Source: an uncultured Winogradskyella sp. (GTDB taxonomy: Bacteria; Bacteroidota; Bacteroidia; Flavobacteriales; Flavobacteriaceae). Taken from it: 64,000 nt of DNA. The position numbers and the translations under genes are program-made. Position 1 is the first letter of the stretch. The number at the start of each line of letters is the position of its first letter. The stretch lies in the NCBI RefSeq assembly GCF_937958655.1, contig NZ_CALGNH010000033.1:25599-89598 (forward strand), read 5' to 3'. Below, piece after piece: positions 16,599 to 26,900 of the stretch. The notes under the pieces are model-generated. The model saw nothing but the letters and a program-made list of their open reading frames with translations. It searched no databases and had not been told where the DNA came from.

Positions 16599-17621
16599 AT
16601 GAAAGTATTAGTTACCGGAGCTGCTGGGTTTATAGGATTTTTCACAGCAAAAGTATTATTACAAAACGGCCATGAAGTAATAGGATTAGACAACATAAAT
16701 GACTATTATGATGTCAATTTAAAATTTGACAGACTTGCAGAACTTGGTGTTAATCGCGAGGATGCAGAGACCTTTAATTCAAAATGTAAAGGATCTAGTG
16801 AAAATTTCACTTTTGTAAGAATGAACTTAGAAGATCGCGAAGCGCTACCAAAACTTTTTAAAGATGAAAAGTTTGATGTAGTTTGTAACTTGGCGGCTCA
16901 GGCTGGTGTTAGGTATAGCCTTGAAAATCCTGAAACTTATGTTGACTCTAATTTAGTAGGTTTTCTCAACATTTTAGAATGTTGTAGGCACAACGCTATT
17001 AAGCACCTTGTGTATGCAAGTAGCTCTAGTGTTTATGGATTAAACAAAAAGATTCCATTTGGCACAGATGATAATGTAGACCACCCTATAAGCTTATATG
17101 CAGCTACAAAAAAGAGCAACGAATTAATGGCACATACATATAGTCATTTATTTAATATCCCAACAACAGGACTACGATTCTTCACAGTCTATGGACCGTG
17201 GGGAAGACCAGATATGGCCATGTTTTTGTTTACTGACGCTATAGTTAATGATAGACCAATTAAAGTTTTTAATCATGGTAAAATGGAGCGCGACTTTACC
17301 TATGTAGATGATATTGTTGAAGGAGTTGTTAGGATTATAGAAAAATCTGCACAATCAAGAATTGATAATAAAGAATTATACAAAGTATATAATATAGGTA
17401 ATAATAATTCGGTTAAATTATTAGATTTCATCAAAGAAATTGAGCATAATTTAGATAAAGTTGCCGAAAAAAATATGATGCCAATACAACCTGGTGATGT
17501 AGAAAAAACATGGGCAGACGTCGATGCACTAATTAAAGATTACGATTATAAACCTAACACACCAATTTCTGAAGGAGTAAAATCTTTTATTAATTGGTTT
17601 AAAGGCTATTACACCAAATAA
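16599..17621 (+). CDS. NAD-dependent epimerase, UDP-glucuronate 4-epimerase type
   Basis: Extended short-chain dehydrogenase of 340 residues. NAD loop GAAGFIG (7-13), active-site Ser near 143 (YASSSSVYG), Tyr167 and Lys171 (SLYAATKK), and the FFTVYGPWGRPDMAMF signature that marks uronate epimerases. It would convert UDP-glucuronate to UDP-galacturonate, fitting the UDP-glucose dehydrogenase gene next to it. It opens the polysaccharide locus. Product specificity is inferred from the family and neighbour. Confidence 0.85.
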   Translation: MKVLVTGAAGFIGFFTAKVLLQNGHEVIGLDNINDYYDVNLKFDRLAELGVNREDAETFNSKCKGSSENFTFVRMNLEDREALPKLFKDEKFDVVCNLAAQAGVRYSLENPETYVDSNLVGFLNILECCRHNAIKHLVYASSSSVYGLNKKIPFGTDDNVDHPISLYAATKKSNELMAHTYSHLFNIPTTGLRFFTVYGPWGRPDMAMFLFTDAIVNDRPIKVFNHGKMERDFTYVDDIVEGVVRIIEKSAQSRIDNKELYKVYNIGNNNSVKLLDFIKEIEHNLDKVAEKNMMPIQPGDVEKTWADVDALIKDYDYKPNTPISEGVKSFINWFKGYYTK

Positions 17622-17725
17622 AAACATGATGTTTAACGATAGATTTTGTTAGTTATACCATCTAAATGAATTTTATCGACAAAACATGTATTTAATATAA
17701 AAATTTCTAAGAACTAAATTATTTC

Positions 17726-17739
17726 CCACAAATTTGTGG
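17726..17739. promoter_or_regulatory. Perfect 14-bp palindrome upstream of ugd
   Basis: CCACAAATTTGTGG is a perfect inverted repeat 41 nt before the ugd ATG. It contains CAAATTTG, one base from the -7 consensus on both strands. It could be an operator over the promoter. It covers an upstream GTG that would otherwise be a candidate start. Confidence 0.4.
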
Positions 17740-17780
17740 CGTTTAAAATTATTAACCCAAGTCATAATAAACTTAAAACT

Positions 17781-19160
17781 ATGAAAATCAATAAAATTTG
17801 TTGTATTGGTGCAGGATATGTAGGCGGTCCTACTATGGCTGTTATTGCTAAAATGAATCCTGATATCCAAGTTACCATTGTCGATATCAATGCAGAAAGA
17901 ATAGCTGCTTGGAACGATAAAGACGTATCTAAACTACCAATTTATGAACCTGGACTTGCTGAAATCGTAGAAGAAACAAGAGGACGAAATCTTTTCTTTT
18001 CTACTGAAATTGACAAGGCTATTAATGAATCTGAAATGATTTTCATTTCCGTTAATACTCCAACCAAAACTTATGGAAAAGGTAAAGGCATGGCTGCCGA
18101 TTTAAAGTACGTAGAATTATGTGCCAGAAATATTGCAGAAGTTGCCAAAACAGATAAAATAGTGGTTGAAAAGTCTACACTACCAGTAAGAACTGCTCAG
18201 GCTATTAAAAGTATTCTTCATAATACTGGTAATGGCGTAAACTTTAGTATATTATCAAATCCAGAATTTTTAGCAGAAGGTACTGCAATTCAAGATTTAT
18301 TAAATCCAGATCGTGTATTAATTGGTGGTGAATCTGAAGATGCCATTGAAAGTTTAGCGAATATATATGGTAGTTGGGTACCACAAGAACAGATATTAAG
18401 AACTAATGTTTGGTCTTCAGAGTTATCAAAATTAACTGCTAATGCATTCTTAGCACAAAGAATATCATCTATAAATGCGATCTCTGAGTTATGTGAAAAA
18501 ACGGAAGCTAATGTTGGAGAAGTAGCCAGAGCTATTGGTATGGACTCTAGGATTGGGTCTAAATTTTTAAATGCCTCCATTGGTTTTGGTGGGTCGTGTT
18601 TCCAAAAAGATATATTAAATTTAGTATATATAGCAAGAAGCTACGGACTTACTGCTGTTGCTGATTATTGGGAACAAGTTATTATTTTAAATGACCACCA
18701 AAAAAGAAGATTCTCTGATAATTTAATAAGTACATTATATAATACCGTATCTGGTAAGAAGATAGCAATGTTAGGTTGGGCATTTAAAAAAGACACCAAT
18801 GACACACGCGAATCTGCTGCAATATATGTTGCTGACCATTTACTAAGTGAACAAGCAAATATAGCTGTCTACGACCCTAAAGTTTCTGAACAAAGAGTGC
18901 AGGCAGATTTAAATTATTTACAAACACGCTCTGAAGAAGAGAATGCGAAATTAGTATCCTGCTTTGAAGATCCTTATGAAGCTGTTAAGGACGCACATGC
19001 CATTGCTATTATGACTGAATGGGACGAGTTTAAAACCTACGATTGGAAGAAAATACATGCCGTAATGAAAAAACCTGCATTTATTTTTGATGGTAGAAAC
19101 ATCTTAGATGAAGATACAATGACTAAAATTGGTTTTGAATATTCATCAATAGGTAAGTAA
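17781..19160 (+). CDS. ugd: UDP-glucose 6-dehydrogenase
   Basis: Makes UDP-glucuronate from UDP-glucose by two NAD-dependent oxidations. It has 459 residues from the ATG at 17781, the length and style of the animal-like UGDH group. The NAD loop is GAGYVGG (10-16), the substrate strand is [11 protein letters not shown] (160-170), and the catalytic Cys273 stands in [10 protein letters not shown]. An in-frame GTG at 17736 would add 15 residues but lies inside a palindrome and precedes the Rossmann start by too much, so the ATG is preferred. It supplies uronic acid for the polymer, with the epimerase upstream. Confidence 0.95.
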   Translation: MKINKICCIGAGYVGGPTMAVIAKMNPDIQVTIVDINAERIAAWNDKDVSKLPIYEPGLAEIVEETRGRNLFFSTEIDKAINESEMIFISVNTPTKTYGKGKGMAADLKYVELCARNIAEVAKTDKIVVEKSTLPVRTAQAIKSILHNTGNGVNFSILSNPEFLAEGTAIQDLLNPDRVLIGGESEDAIESLANIYGSWVPQEQILRTNVWSSELSKLTANAFLAQRISSINAISELCEKTEANVGEVARAIGMDSRIGSKFLNASIGFGGSCFQKDILNLVYIARSYGLTAVADYWEQVIILNDHQKRRFSDNLISTLYNTVSGKKIAMLGWAFKKDTNDTRESAAIYVADHLLSEQANIAVYDPKVSEQRVQADLNYLQTRSEEENAKLVSCFEDPYEAVKDAHAIAIMTEWDEFKTYDWKKIHAVMKKPAFIFDGRNILDEDTMTKIGFEYSSIGK

Positions 19161-19196
19161 GACCCTATTCTTTTCACTATAATATACTTAAGTAAT

Positions 19197-19230
19197 ATAG
19201 CGTGATACTATAATCATGCTATATGCTTTT
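19197..19230 (+). terminator. Probable terminator after ugd
   Basis: ATAGCGTGAT (19197-19206) pairs with ATCATGCTAT (19213-19222) over a 6-nt loop, a 10-bp stem with one wobble pair. A short T run (CTTTTG) follows. It separates the epimerase-ugd unit from the glycosyltransferase genes, though the weak T run makes partial read-through likely. Confidence 0.45.
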
Positions 19231-19287
19231 GTTAATAGTTAAAAAATAAATTCCCTCAAAATTTAATTGTAGTAAATTCGTAATTCA

Positions 19288-20394
19288 GTGAAAGACACTA
19301 AGAAAAAAATTGCTTTTGTTATTGGTGCCATGAGTCCTGGTGGCGCAGAGCGGGTTATAACGAATCTTAGCAATCAACTTATAAATGATTTTGAGGTAAC
19401 CATTATAACGTTTACTGAGGAAGAGCCTTTTTATCCATTAAATGAAAGCGTTAATATAGTACCATGTTTTAAAACGCTAGAAGCTCCTAAATCGGCTATT
19501 GGGTCTTTAAAACTAAACTATAAATTACTTAAAAGAGTTTCTAAAATAACCAAAGAACATAACATTGATCTTTTGATTGGTTTTATTACGTCAGCAAATG
19601 TAATTGCAACCCTAGCCGCAAAATTAAACAAGATTCCTTGTCTAATTAGTGAGCGAAATGACCCTCTTAAAGGCGATATACCTAAATTTTGGTTGATTTT
19701 AAGAAAGTTAGTTTATCCAAAAGCAGATTGTTTAATTGTACAAACCGAAAAGGTAAAGCAAGTATATGCTAACACAATTAAAACCAAAGAAATGGTTGTT
19801 TTGCCTAATCCCATATCTACAGACCTTTCTAAACTTAGAAAAGATTATAGTACGGATAGAGAAAATATTATATTATCTGTTGGCACATTCAATAACGATA
19901 AAAGACAAGAAAGGATCATTTCTGCCTTTGAAGATCTTCAATTAGACGATTGGCAATTACTATTGCTTGGTGATGGCCCAAATGAATCTAAACTAAAAAC
20001 TATTGTGAAAGACAGAAACCTTTCTCACAAAGTAACATTGATCCCTAAAGTAAAGAATGTTGAGGATTATTATAACAAAGCGAAAATTTTTGCTTTTGCA
20101 TCCAAAGCAGAAGGGTTTCCTAATGTCTTATTAGAAGCCATGCACTTTGGGTTACCATCATTATCTACAGATTGTAATTATGGCCCTTCAGAATTAATTG
20201 AAGACGGCCAAAATGGTTTTTTAGTACCAGTAAATGATCAAGACCTATTTGTAGAAAAATTAGGTGAATTAGTATTTAAGAAAGAATTACATGTGGCTTT
20301 TTCAAAAAAATCTAGGGATACTACAGAAAAGTTTATAGATACACATGTTACATCTAGTTGGAAAAAATTAATTTTAAGACACTTAGAGGCATGA
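19288..20394 (+). CDS. GT4-family glycosyltransferase
   Basis: GT-B glycosyltransferase of 368 residues. The N-terminal donor-site loop is IGAMSPGGAERV (about 11-22) and the C-terminal nucleotide-sugar site is FASKAEGFPNVLLEAMHFG with the E-x7-E pair (near 271-279). It would add a sugar to the lipid-linked repeat on the cytoplasmic face. The start is GTG at 19288; the first ATG lies after the first beta strand and is too late. Its stop overlaps the next start as ATGA, so translation is coupled to the AlgJ-like gene. Sugar donor and linkage cannot be read from sequence. Confidence 0.88.
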   Translation: MKDTKKKIAFVIGAMSPGGAERVITNLSNQLINDFEVTIITFTEEEPFYPLNESVNIVPCFKTLEAPKSAIGSLKLNYKLLKRVSKITKEHNIDLLIGFITSANVIATLAAKLNKIPCLISERNDPLKGDIPKFWLILRKLVYPKADCLIVQTEKVKQVYANTIKTKEMVVLPNPISTDLSKLRKDYSTDRENIILSVGTFNNDKRQERIISAFEDLQLDDWQLLLLGDGPNESKLKTIVKDRNLSHKVTLIPKVKNVEDYYNKAKIFAFASKAEGFPNVLLEAMHFGLPSLSTDCNYGPSELIEDGQNGFLVPVNDQDLFVEKLGELVFKKELHVAFSKKSRDTTEKFIDTHVTSSWKKLILRHLEA

Positions 20395-21371
20395 TAAAGT
20401 TCTTAAAACATATCGCTTTCGGTTTTGGCATTTTTGTACTTATAAATTTAGCGATTGCTTTTAAATACGAATATCCCGCCTACCAAGCCGTTAAAAACAA
20501 GACGCATAAAAATTATTTAAAATGGAATAGTATTCATACCAATAAAAACGCTTATGATCTCATTGTTCTTGGATCTAGTAGGTCTTACACCGGTTTTAAT
20601 CCAAAAATACTAGACCGAGAATTAAACTTAAAATCCTTTAATATGGGAACTTCAGCTCAAGATATAGCTGAATCTTATTATTCTTTAGTTGAAATTTTAG
20701 AATACCAAAACCCTGAATATATTGTATTAGAAACCTACTTAGATTTGTCGGATAACAATCATGATTTTTATCAAATATTTTCTAATGCATCTTTCTTTAA
20801 TTCCTCAAAGAACAAGTTCAATTTAATTACAAAAGGATACGGTAGTTCTGGGATTAGCAATTATCTCGTACCCTTAATGAAATTTAAAAATTACATTAAA
20901 CAAGATGTAAGAGCATTGTTTTCTGGTAAAAAACCAAAGCCACCTCAAAAAACATGGTACAAGGGCTTTTATAAAGATACTGTTGTAGTCACAGATATAG
21001 AAATTAAAGCCTATAAACCAATATCTAATTTTAACAATAATCCTTTTAACGAGGAACGTTTTAACCTCTATTTCAACAAAATATATCAGCTGACTAAGGC
21101 AAAAGGCATGACTCTAATTACTATTAGAACACCATATCCGCCTACGCGTCTTAAACTTAATGCTAATAGAGATGAAGAACAATTTTATAAAAACTACTAT
21201 AAAAATTTTGAAGACGTTTATTACCACGATTTAAATAATTATAAAATAGAAAAATTTCAATACAGTGATTATGATTTTTCAGATCATCATCACGTAAATT
21301 ATAAAGGAGCTAAAAAAATAAGTTTACAACTTGTAGATATTATTAAAACTCTTAATAACACTAACAATTGA
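20391..21371 (+). CDS. Membrane-anchored SGNH/AlgJ-like protein next to MBOAT
   Basis: A 326-residue protein (from ATG 20391) with one N-terminal signal-anchor helix (about 5-24), then a periplasmic domain with LIVLGSSRSYTGFNPKIL, the GxS nucleophile block of SGNH esterases/acyltransferases, and a late SDHHHVNYKGAKKIS which fits the Asp-x-x-His block. Paired with the MBOAT gene 6 nt downstream, this resembles the AlgI-AlgJ/X acetylation pair, in which the MBOAT passes acetyl groups across the membrane and the SGNH protein puts them on the polymer. The TTG at 20358 is rejected, since the ATG overlaps the previous stop. Confidence 0.75.
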   Translation: MIKFLKHIAFGFGIFVLINLAIAFKYEYPAYQAVKNKTHKNYLKWNSIHTNKNAYDLIVLGSSRSYTGFNPKILDRELNLKSFNMGTSAQDIAESYYSLVEILEYQNPEYIVLETYLDLSDNNHDFYQIFSNASFFNSSKNKFNLITKGYGSSGISNYLVPLMKFKNYIKQDVRALFSGKKPKPPQKTWYKGFYKDTVVVTDIEIKAYKPISNFNNNPFNEERFNLYFNKIYQLTKAKGMTLITIRTPYPPTRLKLNANRDEEQFYKNYYKNFEDVYYHDLNNYKIEKFQYSDYDFSDHHHVNYKGAKKISLQLVDIIKTLNNTNN

Positions 21372-21377
21372 TCAGTT

Positions 21378-22811
21378 ATGCTATTTAATTCTTTTGAATT
21401 TTTTGTCTTCTTACCAATTGTTTTTGCGATCTATTGGATTATTGGCAGCAAGCGTATTAAAGCACAAAACTTGCTTATCGCTGTTTCTAGTTACGTGTTT
21501 TATGGTTGGTGGGATTGGCGCTTTTTATTCTTAATATTATTTAGCTCTTTAGTAGATTATACCATTGGGTTAAAACTCAGCCAAGAGCACAAACAAAGTA
21601 ACCGTAAATTTTTATTGTGGATTAGCATCTGTATTAATCTAGGGTTTTTAGGGTTTTTTAAATACTACAACTTCTTTGTAGATAGCCTTGTGGATTCTTT
21701 TACATTCTTTGGTAGCCAGCTTAGTATTAATACACTTAACATTATTCTACCTGTCGGTATTAGCTTTTATACGTTTCAAACCCTAAGCTATACTATAGAT
21801 GTGTACAATAAGAAATTGGAGCCAACCAAAGATTTTATGGCATTTATGGCATTTGTTAGTTTTTTTCCACAACTTGTTGCTGGACCTATTGAACGGGCTA
21901 CTAATCTTCTTCCGCAATTTCATAAAACAAGAGCTTTTGTATATAGCAATGCTGTTGATGGGTTACGACAAGTACTTTGGGGATTATTTAAAAAAGTAGT
22001 TATTGCAGATAATTGTGCTAAATATGCAAATCTTATTTTTAATAATTCTGAAGATTACTCTGGTAGTACATTATTACTTGGTGCCTTCTTTTTTGCTTTT
22101 CAAATCTATGGTGATTTTTCAGGATACTCAGATATTGCCATTGGTATTTCTAGGCTGTTTGGTTTTAATCTTAAACGTAATTTCGCATTCCCTTATTTCT
22201 CAAGAGACATAGCCGAATTCTGGAGACGCTGGCACATATCACTATCTACATGGTTTAGAGACTACCTTTATATCCCATTAGGCGGCAGCAGAGGCGGTAT
22301 TAAAATGAAAATAAGAAATACGTTCATCATATTTATCGTTAGTGGATTTTGGCATGGTGCCAATTGGACTTTTGTGGTCTGGGGAGCATTAAATGCTATT
22401 TATTTTCTACCGCTTCTTTTACTTAAAAAAAATAGAGTTAACACAGATTTAGTCGCAGAAGGCAAATTACTTCCTTCTCTTAAAGAACTATTTCAAATGG
22501 CAATAACATTTTTCATTACCCTTTTAGCTTGGATATTTTTTAGAGCAGATAATGTTAGCCATGCAATCCATTATATTAAAGACATATTTAACTCTAATTT
22601 GTTTTCTGTCCCAGAGTTATACTCATCTTCTATTCTTGGCTTAGTGTTCTTCTTCATCTTAATTGAATGGTTAGGACGATCTGGAGAACATGCCATACAG
22701 AAAATTGACTTTATGAAAAAACCAATAAGGTGGTGCTTTTACCTTATAATTGTAATACTCATCTTTAGCTTTACAGGAGAACAACAAGAATTTATTTATT
22801 TTCAATTTTAA
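21378..22811 (+). CDS. MBOAT O-acyltransferase (AlgI-like)
   Basis: Polytopic membrane protein of 477 residues with about ten hydrophobic segments. The MBOAT marks are GISFYTFQTLSYTIDVY, VAGPIERA, FWRRWHISLSTWFRDYLYIPLGG (split by family pattern) and the histidine in SGFWHGANWTFVVWG. It matches AlgI/DltB-type proteins that move acetyl groups across the inner membrane for polysaccharide acetylation. It sits 6 nt after the SGNH-like gene and 39 nt before a polymerase-like gene. Function is O-acetylation of the exopolysaccharide by inference from context. Confidence 0.9.
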   Translation: MLFNSFEFFVFLPIVFAIYWIIGSKRIKAQNLLIAVSSYVFYGWWDWRFLFLILFSSLVDYTIGLKLSQEHKQSNRKFLLWISICINLGFLGFFKYYNFFVDSLVDSFTFFGSQLSINTLNIILPVGISFYTFQTLSYTIDVYNKKLEPTKDFMAFMAFVSFFPQLVAGPIERATNLLPQFHKTRAFVYSNAVDGLRQVLWGLFKKVVIADNCAKYANLIFNNSEDYSGSTLLLGAFFFAFQIYGDFSGYSDIAIGISRLFGFNLKRNFAFPYFSRDIAEFWRRWHISLSTWFRDYLYIPLGGSRGGIKMKIRNTFIIFIVSGFWHGANWTFVVWGALNAIYFLPLLLLKKNRVNTDLVAEGKLLPSLKELFQMAITFFITLLAWIFFRADNVSHAIHYIKDIFNSNLFSVPELYSSSILGLVFFFILIEWLGRSGEHAIQKIDFMKKPIRWCFYLIIVILIFSFTGEQQEFIYFQF

Positions 22812-22850
22812 ATTTGATATTTTTAACAAAATAACTTAGAAGCATTCTTA

Positions 22851-23987
22851 ATGCAAATTATAAAATACATCACTTTTGCTTTAATTATACTCAACTTACC
22901 TTCTGTAGCCTTAGTTGCTTTTGGTGGTGGCTTGGGAAGTTTATTAAGTTACACCACTATTTTAATGTTGGTTCTTTATTATTTTTTTGGAGAAAAAACA
23001 CGCCCAAACTGGTTTCTCTTCGTTATATCGCTGTTATTCTTTATGATTGGTGGTTTGCAGTACGTAGGTTATACTCCTATGTTTGTTTTTGATACCATTA
23101 AATATTTTATTTATCTCATCTGTGCCTACGAACTCGCAAAAAAAATATCTGTTGCTGAGTATAATGTATTTTTATTAATTGGTGCGCTTTCTGTGGCTTT
23201 AGAAGCACTTCTACTAACAAGTGATTTTGGCCGTTACAGCGGATTTTATATAAAGCCAAATGAAGCTGGCTTTATGTGTATTACTGGTTATGCTACTACC
23301 TACGGATTAAAAAAAGCACCTGCTAAACTATTAGGGCAATTTATTTTTACACTTTCCGGTTTATTAACCTTCTCTAGAACATTTATAGTGATTTGGTTAT
23401 TAATTAATGTTATTTCCTTAAAAATTAGCATAAAGAATATTAGAATATTTGGCCTAGGATTTTTAATTGTAGCCTCATTATTTTTTATTGATGAAGTGGT
23501 AGGTCTTAATAATCCCAGATTTGAACAATTAAAAGGTTTAATTGATAATGATGGTAGCGTTTCCTCGGAAGAATTAAATGAAGACTCTAGATCAGACACA
23601 TGGGCGCAATTTTATGATAGAATTTTTGAATCACCTTTAATAGGAAGTGGCTATGGTTCTTTTACAGGGAAAGAGGGCCATGGAAAGGGTGTACATAATA
23701 GTTATCTTGCCGTTATTGGAGAAGCCGGTATATTACCCTTTATTTTATTTGTTATTTATATTGGCTACTTATTAGTTATGAGTTTGGTCTATTTTAATAA
23801 AAAACCCAATCTTATTATGCAAATGATTGCATTAGCCTTGTTTTTATTGGCTAATCATAACTTCTTTACATTTTATTATGTATCCTTTGCTGCAATGTGG
23901 ATACAATACCAAATAGAATTGGCTAAAAAAGAAGATGAAATTGGTAATACCAACACCTTAGAAGTTGTTGCAACAGAAAGCAACTAA
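22851..23987 (+). CDS. O-antigen polymerase/ligase-like membrane protein (Wzy candidate)
   Basis: A 378-residue protein with about ten membrane helices and a periplasmic loop (about 215-280) that carries the Wzy_C/ligase marks: SRSDTWAQFYDRIFESPLIGSGYG and HNSYLAVIGEAGILPF. This group polymerises lipid-linked repeats or ligates them to acceptors. It is the only polymerase candidate in the locus, so Wzy is the best reading. It ends 10 nt from the convergent T9SS lyase gene. Confidence 0.82.
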   Translation: MQIIKYITFALIILNLPSVALVAFGGGLGSLLSYTTILMLVLYYFFGEKTRPNWFLFVISLLFFMIGGLQYVGYTPMFVFDTIKYFIYLICAYELAKKISVAEYNVFLLIGALSVALEALLLTSDFGRYSGFYIKPNEAGFMCITGYATTYGLKKAPAKLLGQFIFTLSGLLTFSRTFIVIWLLINVISLKISIKNIRIFGLGFLIVASLFFIDEVVGLNNPRFEQLKGLIDNDGSVSSEELNEDSRSDTWAQFYDRIFESPLIGSGYGSFTGKEGHGKGVHNSYLAVIGEAGILPFILFVIYIGYLLVMSLVYFNKKPNLIMQMIALALFLLANHNFFTFYYVSFAAMWIQYQIELAKKEDEIGNTNTLEVVATESN

Positions 23988-23997
23988 AATTAAAGTA

Positions 23998-26900
23998 TTA
24001 TTTAATTAATAGTTTTTTATTCAAATCCCTATTTACGTCTGTCATTTTTACATAATACATTCCTGGTCGTAATGCACTCACGTCTAAACGCGTTATAGTA
24101 GATGAATTAAGGCTCTCATTAGTAACCCTTTTAGACATAATTAATTTACCTGTAATATCATACAAATACAATCTTGTAAGTTGTGCAGTACCCACTAGTT
24201 TTATATCCACATGGTCATTGGCAGGGTTAGGAAAGATATCAAAACTAAAGTCTGCCTGGTCGTCTGGTATGGTTGGCTGTTCTTCGTTAGTACAATTGGC
24301 ATCTACTTCAACGATTACTGAGTCTTCATCAAAGTCTAACGCGTTAAATACTGTAACTGTATAAACAGATGTTTCTTCTGGTGAAACGTCAATAGATGCC
24401 GTAGTTTCCCCTGTACTCCACTCATACTCATCACCTCCCGTTGCTGTTAAGGTAATGGTTTCCCCAAAGCAAATAGACACATCCTCACCAGCATTAGCTT
24501 CTACTTCTGGTATCACATTTACAACAACTTGACTCTGATCTAGACATTCACCAATAGATCCTGTCACCTCATAGGTCGTAGTTTGCGAAGGGTTAACTGC
24601 AATATTAGGTTGCACCGCACCATTGCTCCATAGATACGAGTTAGCTCCAGTAGCGGTAAGAGTTACAAAATCACCATTCATTATATCAACACTATCACCA
24701 TTAACAATAGTAACATTTGGATTTGGGTTAACAAATACTGTAACACTGTCTTCGCTTGAACAATTATTTGAAAAAACTTCTACAGAATAAGTTAAGTTAC
24801 TATTTGGATTCACATTAATACTCTGTGTTGTTTCACCATTACTCCATAAAAAAGTGTCACCACCAGTAGCTGTTAAAGTTATGGAGTCTCCTTGGCAAAT
24901 GGTTTGATCTTCACCTGCATTAGCAATGGGAAACTGGTTAACAAAAACCGTAACACTATCTTCATCAGAATTGCCTTCATCATCAGAAACTGTAACCGTA
25001 TACGTTGTCGTCTCAGTGGGACTCACCTCTATGGTTGGTGTAGTCTCACCTGTATTCCACAAATAATTAGTAGCAGCGCCACCAGTTGCAGTTAAAAGCG
25101 TCGATGTACCTTCACAAATATCCTGATCCTGTCCTGCATTAGCAATGGGAGCATCATCGAAAAAAAAAGTTAGTAAAAACGTATCTACAGCCACAACATT
25201 ACCAGACGCATCATCTTCACTGTAATAAGTTATTGTAAAATTATAAGTACCCTCTTCTACGATATACGAGCTTAAATCACTCCCGCTATTACCCGCAGGT
25301 AAGCATGCATAAATGGGATTACTCTCGGTCCACGTGCCACTACTTGGCCCTGACCATTGTATATCTACACTTTCAACCTCGGGATTTTGATCGCCACCTT
25401 GAGGAATAGCTCTAAAATTAATTTCATTACCTTCATTTTGTAGATTTATGGAAGTATCCCCTACTAAATCTTGAATAATTACATCCGTAGCGGCATTATA
25501 GAGTTGATAAGATCCATAAAATGTATCTACGACAGACACTGTAATACTATCGCTAAGACCAGACACGCTTGCCGTATAGGTTATTGTTGCTTCTCCTTCA
25601 CTCACTGCCATAATAATACCATTGTTATTAACAAAAACTATTGAGTCGTCGCTACTATTCCATTCTCCTAAAATATCAGTGGTATCTGTGGGTAATAATT
25701 CCTTTGTTAATTGAAACGTTTCTCCAGCCTCGAGCGATAAAGAGTTTGGAGATACATCAATTGATAATAATGGCACTACAATATTAGTAACAGTTATAAT
25801 GGAAGTATCTGTAAAATCACCGTCATTTGAAGTAAAAGTAATTGTAGTTTCTCCTTCTGTTAAGGAACTAACAACACCTGTATTACTAACTGTAGCCACA
25901 AGATTATTACTCGAGGTCCAAGTACCAGTTTGATCACTCGTATTAGAGGGTGTGAATATGGGATTTAAAGAAATAGACTCTGGGACATTTAAAGTGATAG
26001 CTTGTGGAGTAAGTTCTACAGCTTCAGCAGCGACAGGAGGACCATCGATTTGATTTAAATACTCTTCTAACCATGTATAACCATTTGGAGATATATCATT
26101 ATGATCTTGTCCATTGGGAACATTAACACTAAACCAAATCTCAGGTATATGTGGGTTATTAACATACCAATCGCTTGGTCTACTATTTGATGGGTTTGTT
26201 GAAATTAAACTTAGTGCCAATTCCCTGTAGTCATTAGAATTAATCATTGAACTATTATCTCGAGTGGCTACGTTGTCAACAAGTGTTACATCTAAATCAG
26301 TTCTATAAAAACCTACATTCCCATTATCTGTAATATATTCACATGCGCCAATTTTTGGTAATAATTCATCCTTTAAACTTAATGAATTTAGTATAGGTAA
26401 TGGTCTTCCTTCAATAGGTAATCTAGAATCTACAAACCACTGAGGATTTATTGGATTAGTGCTTGAGTTGAATGGCGTCCAAATAGATTCTGGTTGATCA
26501 GGATAATTAAGAATATAATTGGATAAACCAGGTTGAAGTGTAATATCAATATAATTATCTTCATCCCATATTAAGGGATTCATTGCAGCATTTGTCCATG
26601 TCGTTAAAATAGGATCTGGGGTAGAATCATCGTCAGTCTCGTTTCCGGCCTGAAAATAATTTCCAATTAGATTAAGTTTATAGCTGTAAGCATCTCCCCT
26701 TATAGCTTTTCTATCCCAATTGTGATAAAGATTGTTAATGACGTCTAATTCAATTTCACCACCAAATTTTGGTAGTCTAAATCTAATACCAGAAGTTACA
26801 TTTCTCAAGAATGACGCATTACCGAATGCTGCTCCATCAGAATTACCTAGTAAGGCGCCTTGTTGATTTTCACCTAGTAGATTGTTTTGTATGGTAACAT

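Noticed and set aside
17736..17780. Upstream GTG start for ugd
   Set aside because: Lies within a perfect palindrome and would add a tail before the NAD-binding strand.
20358..20390. Upstream TTG start for the SGNH-like protein
   Set aside because: Would lie inside the previous gene; the ATGA overlap at 20391 is the natural coupled start.
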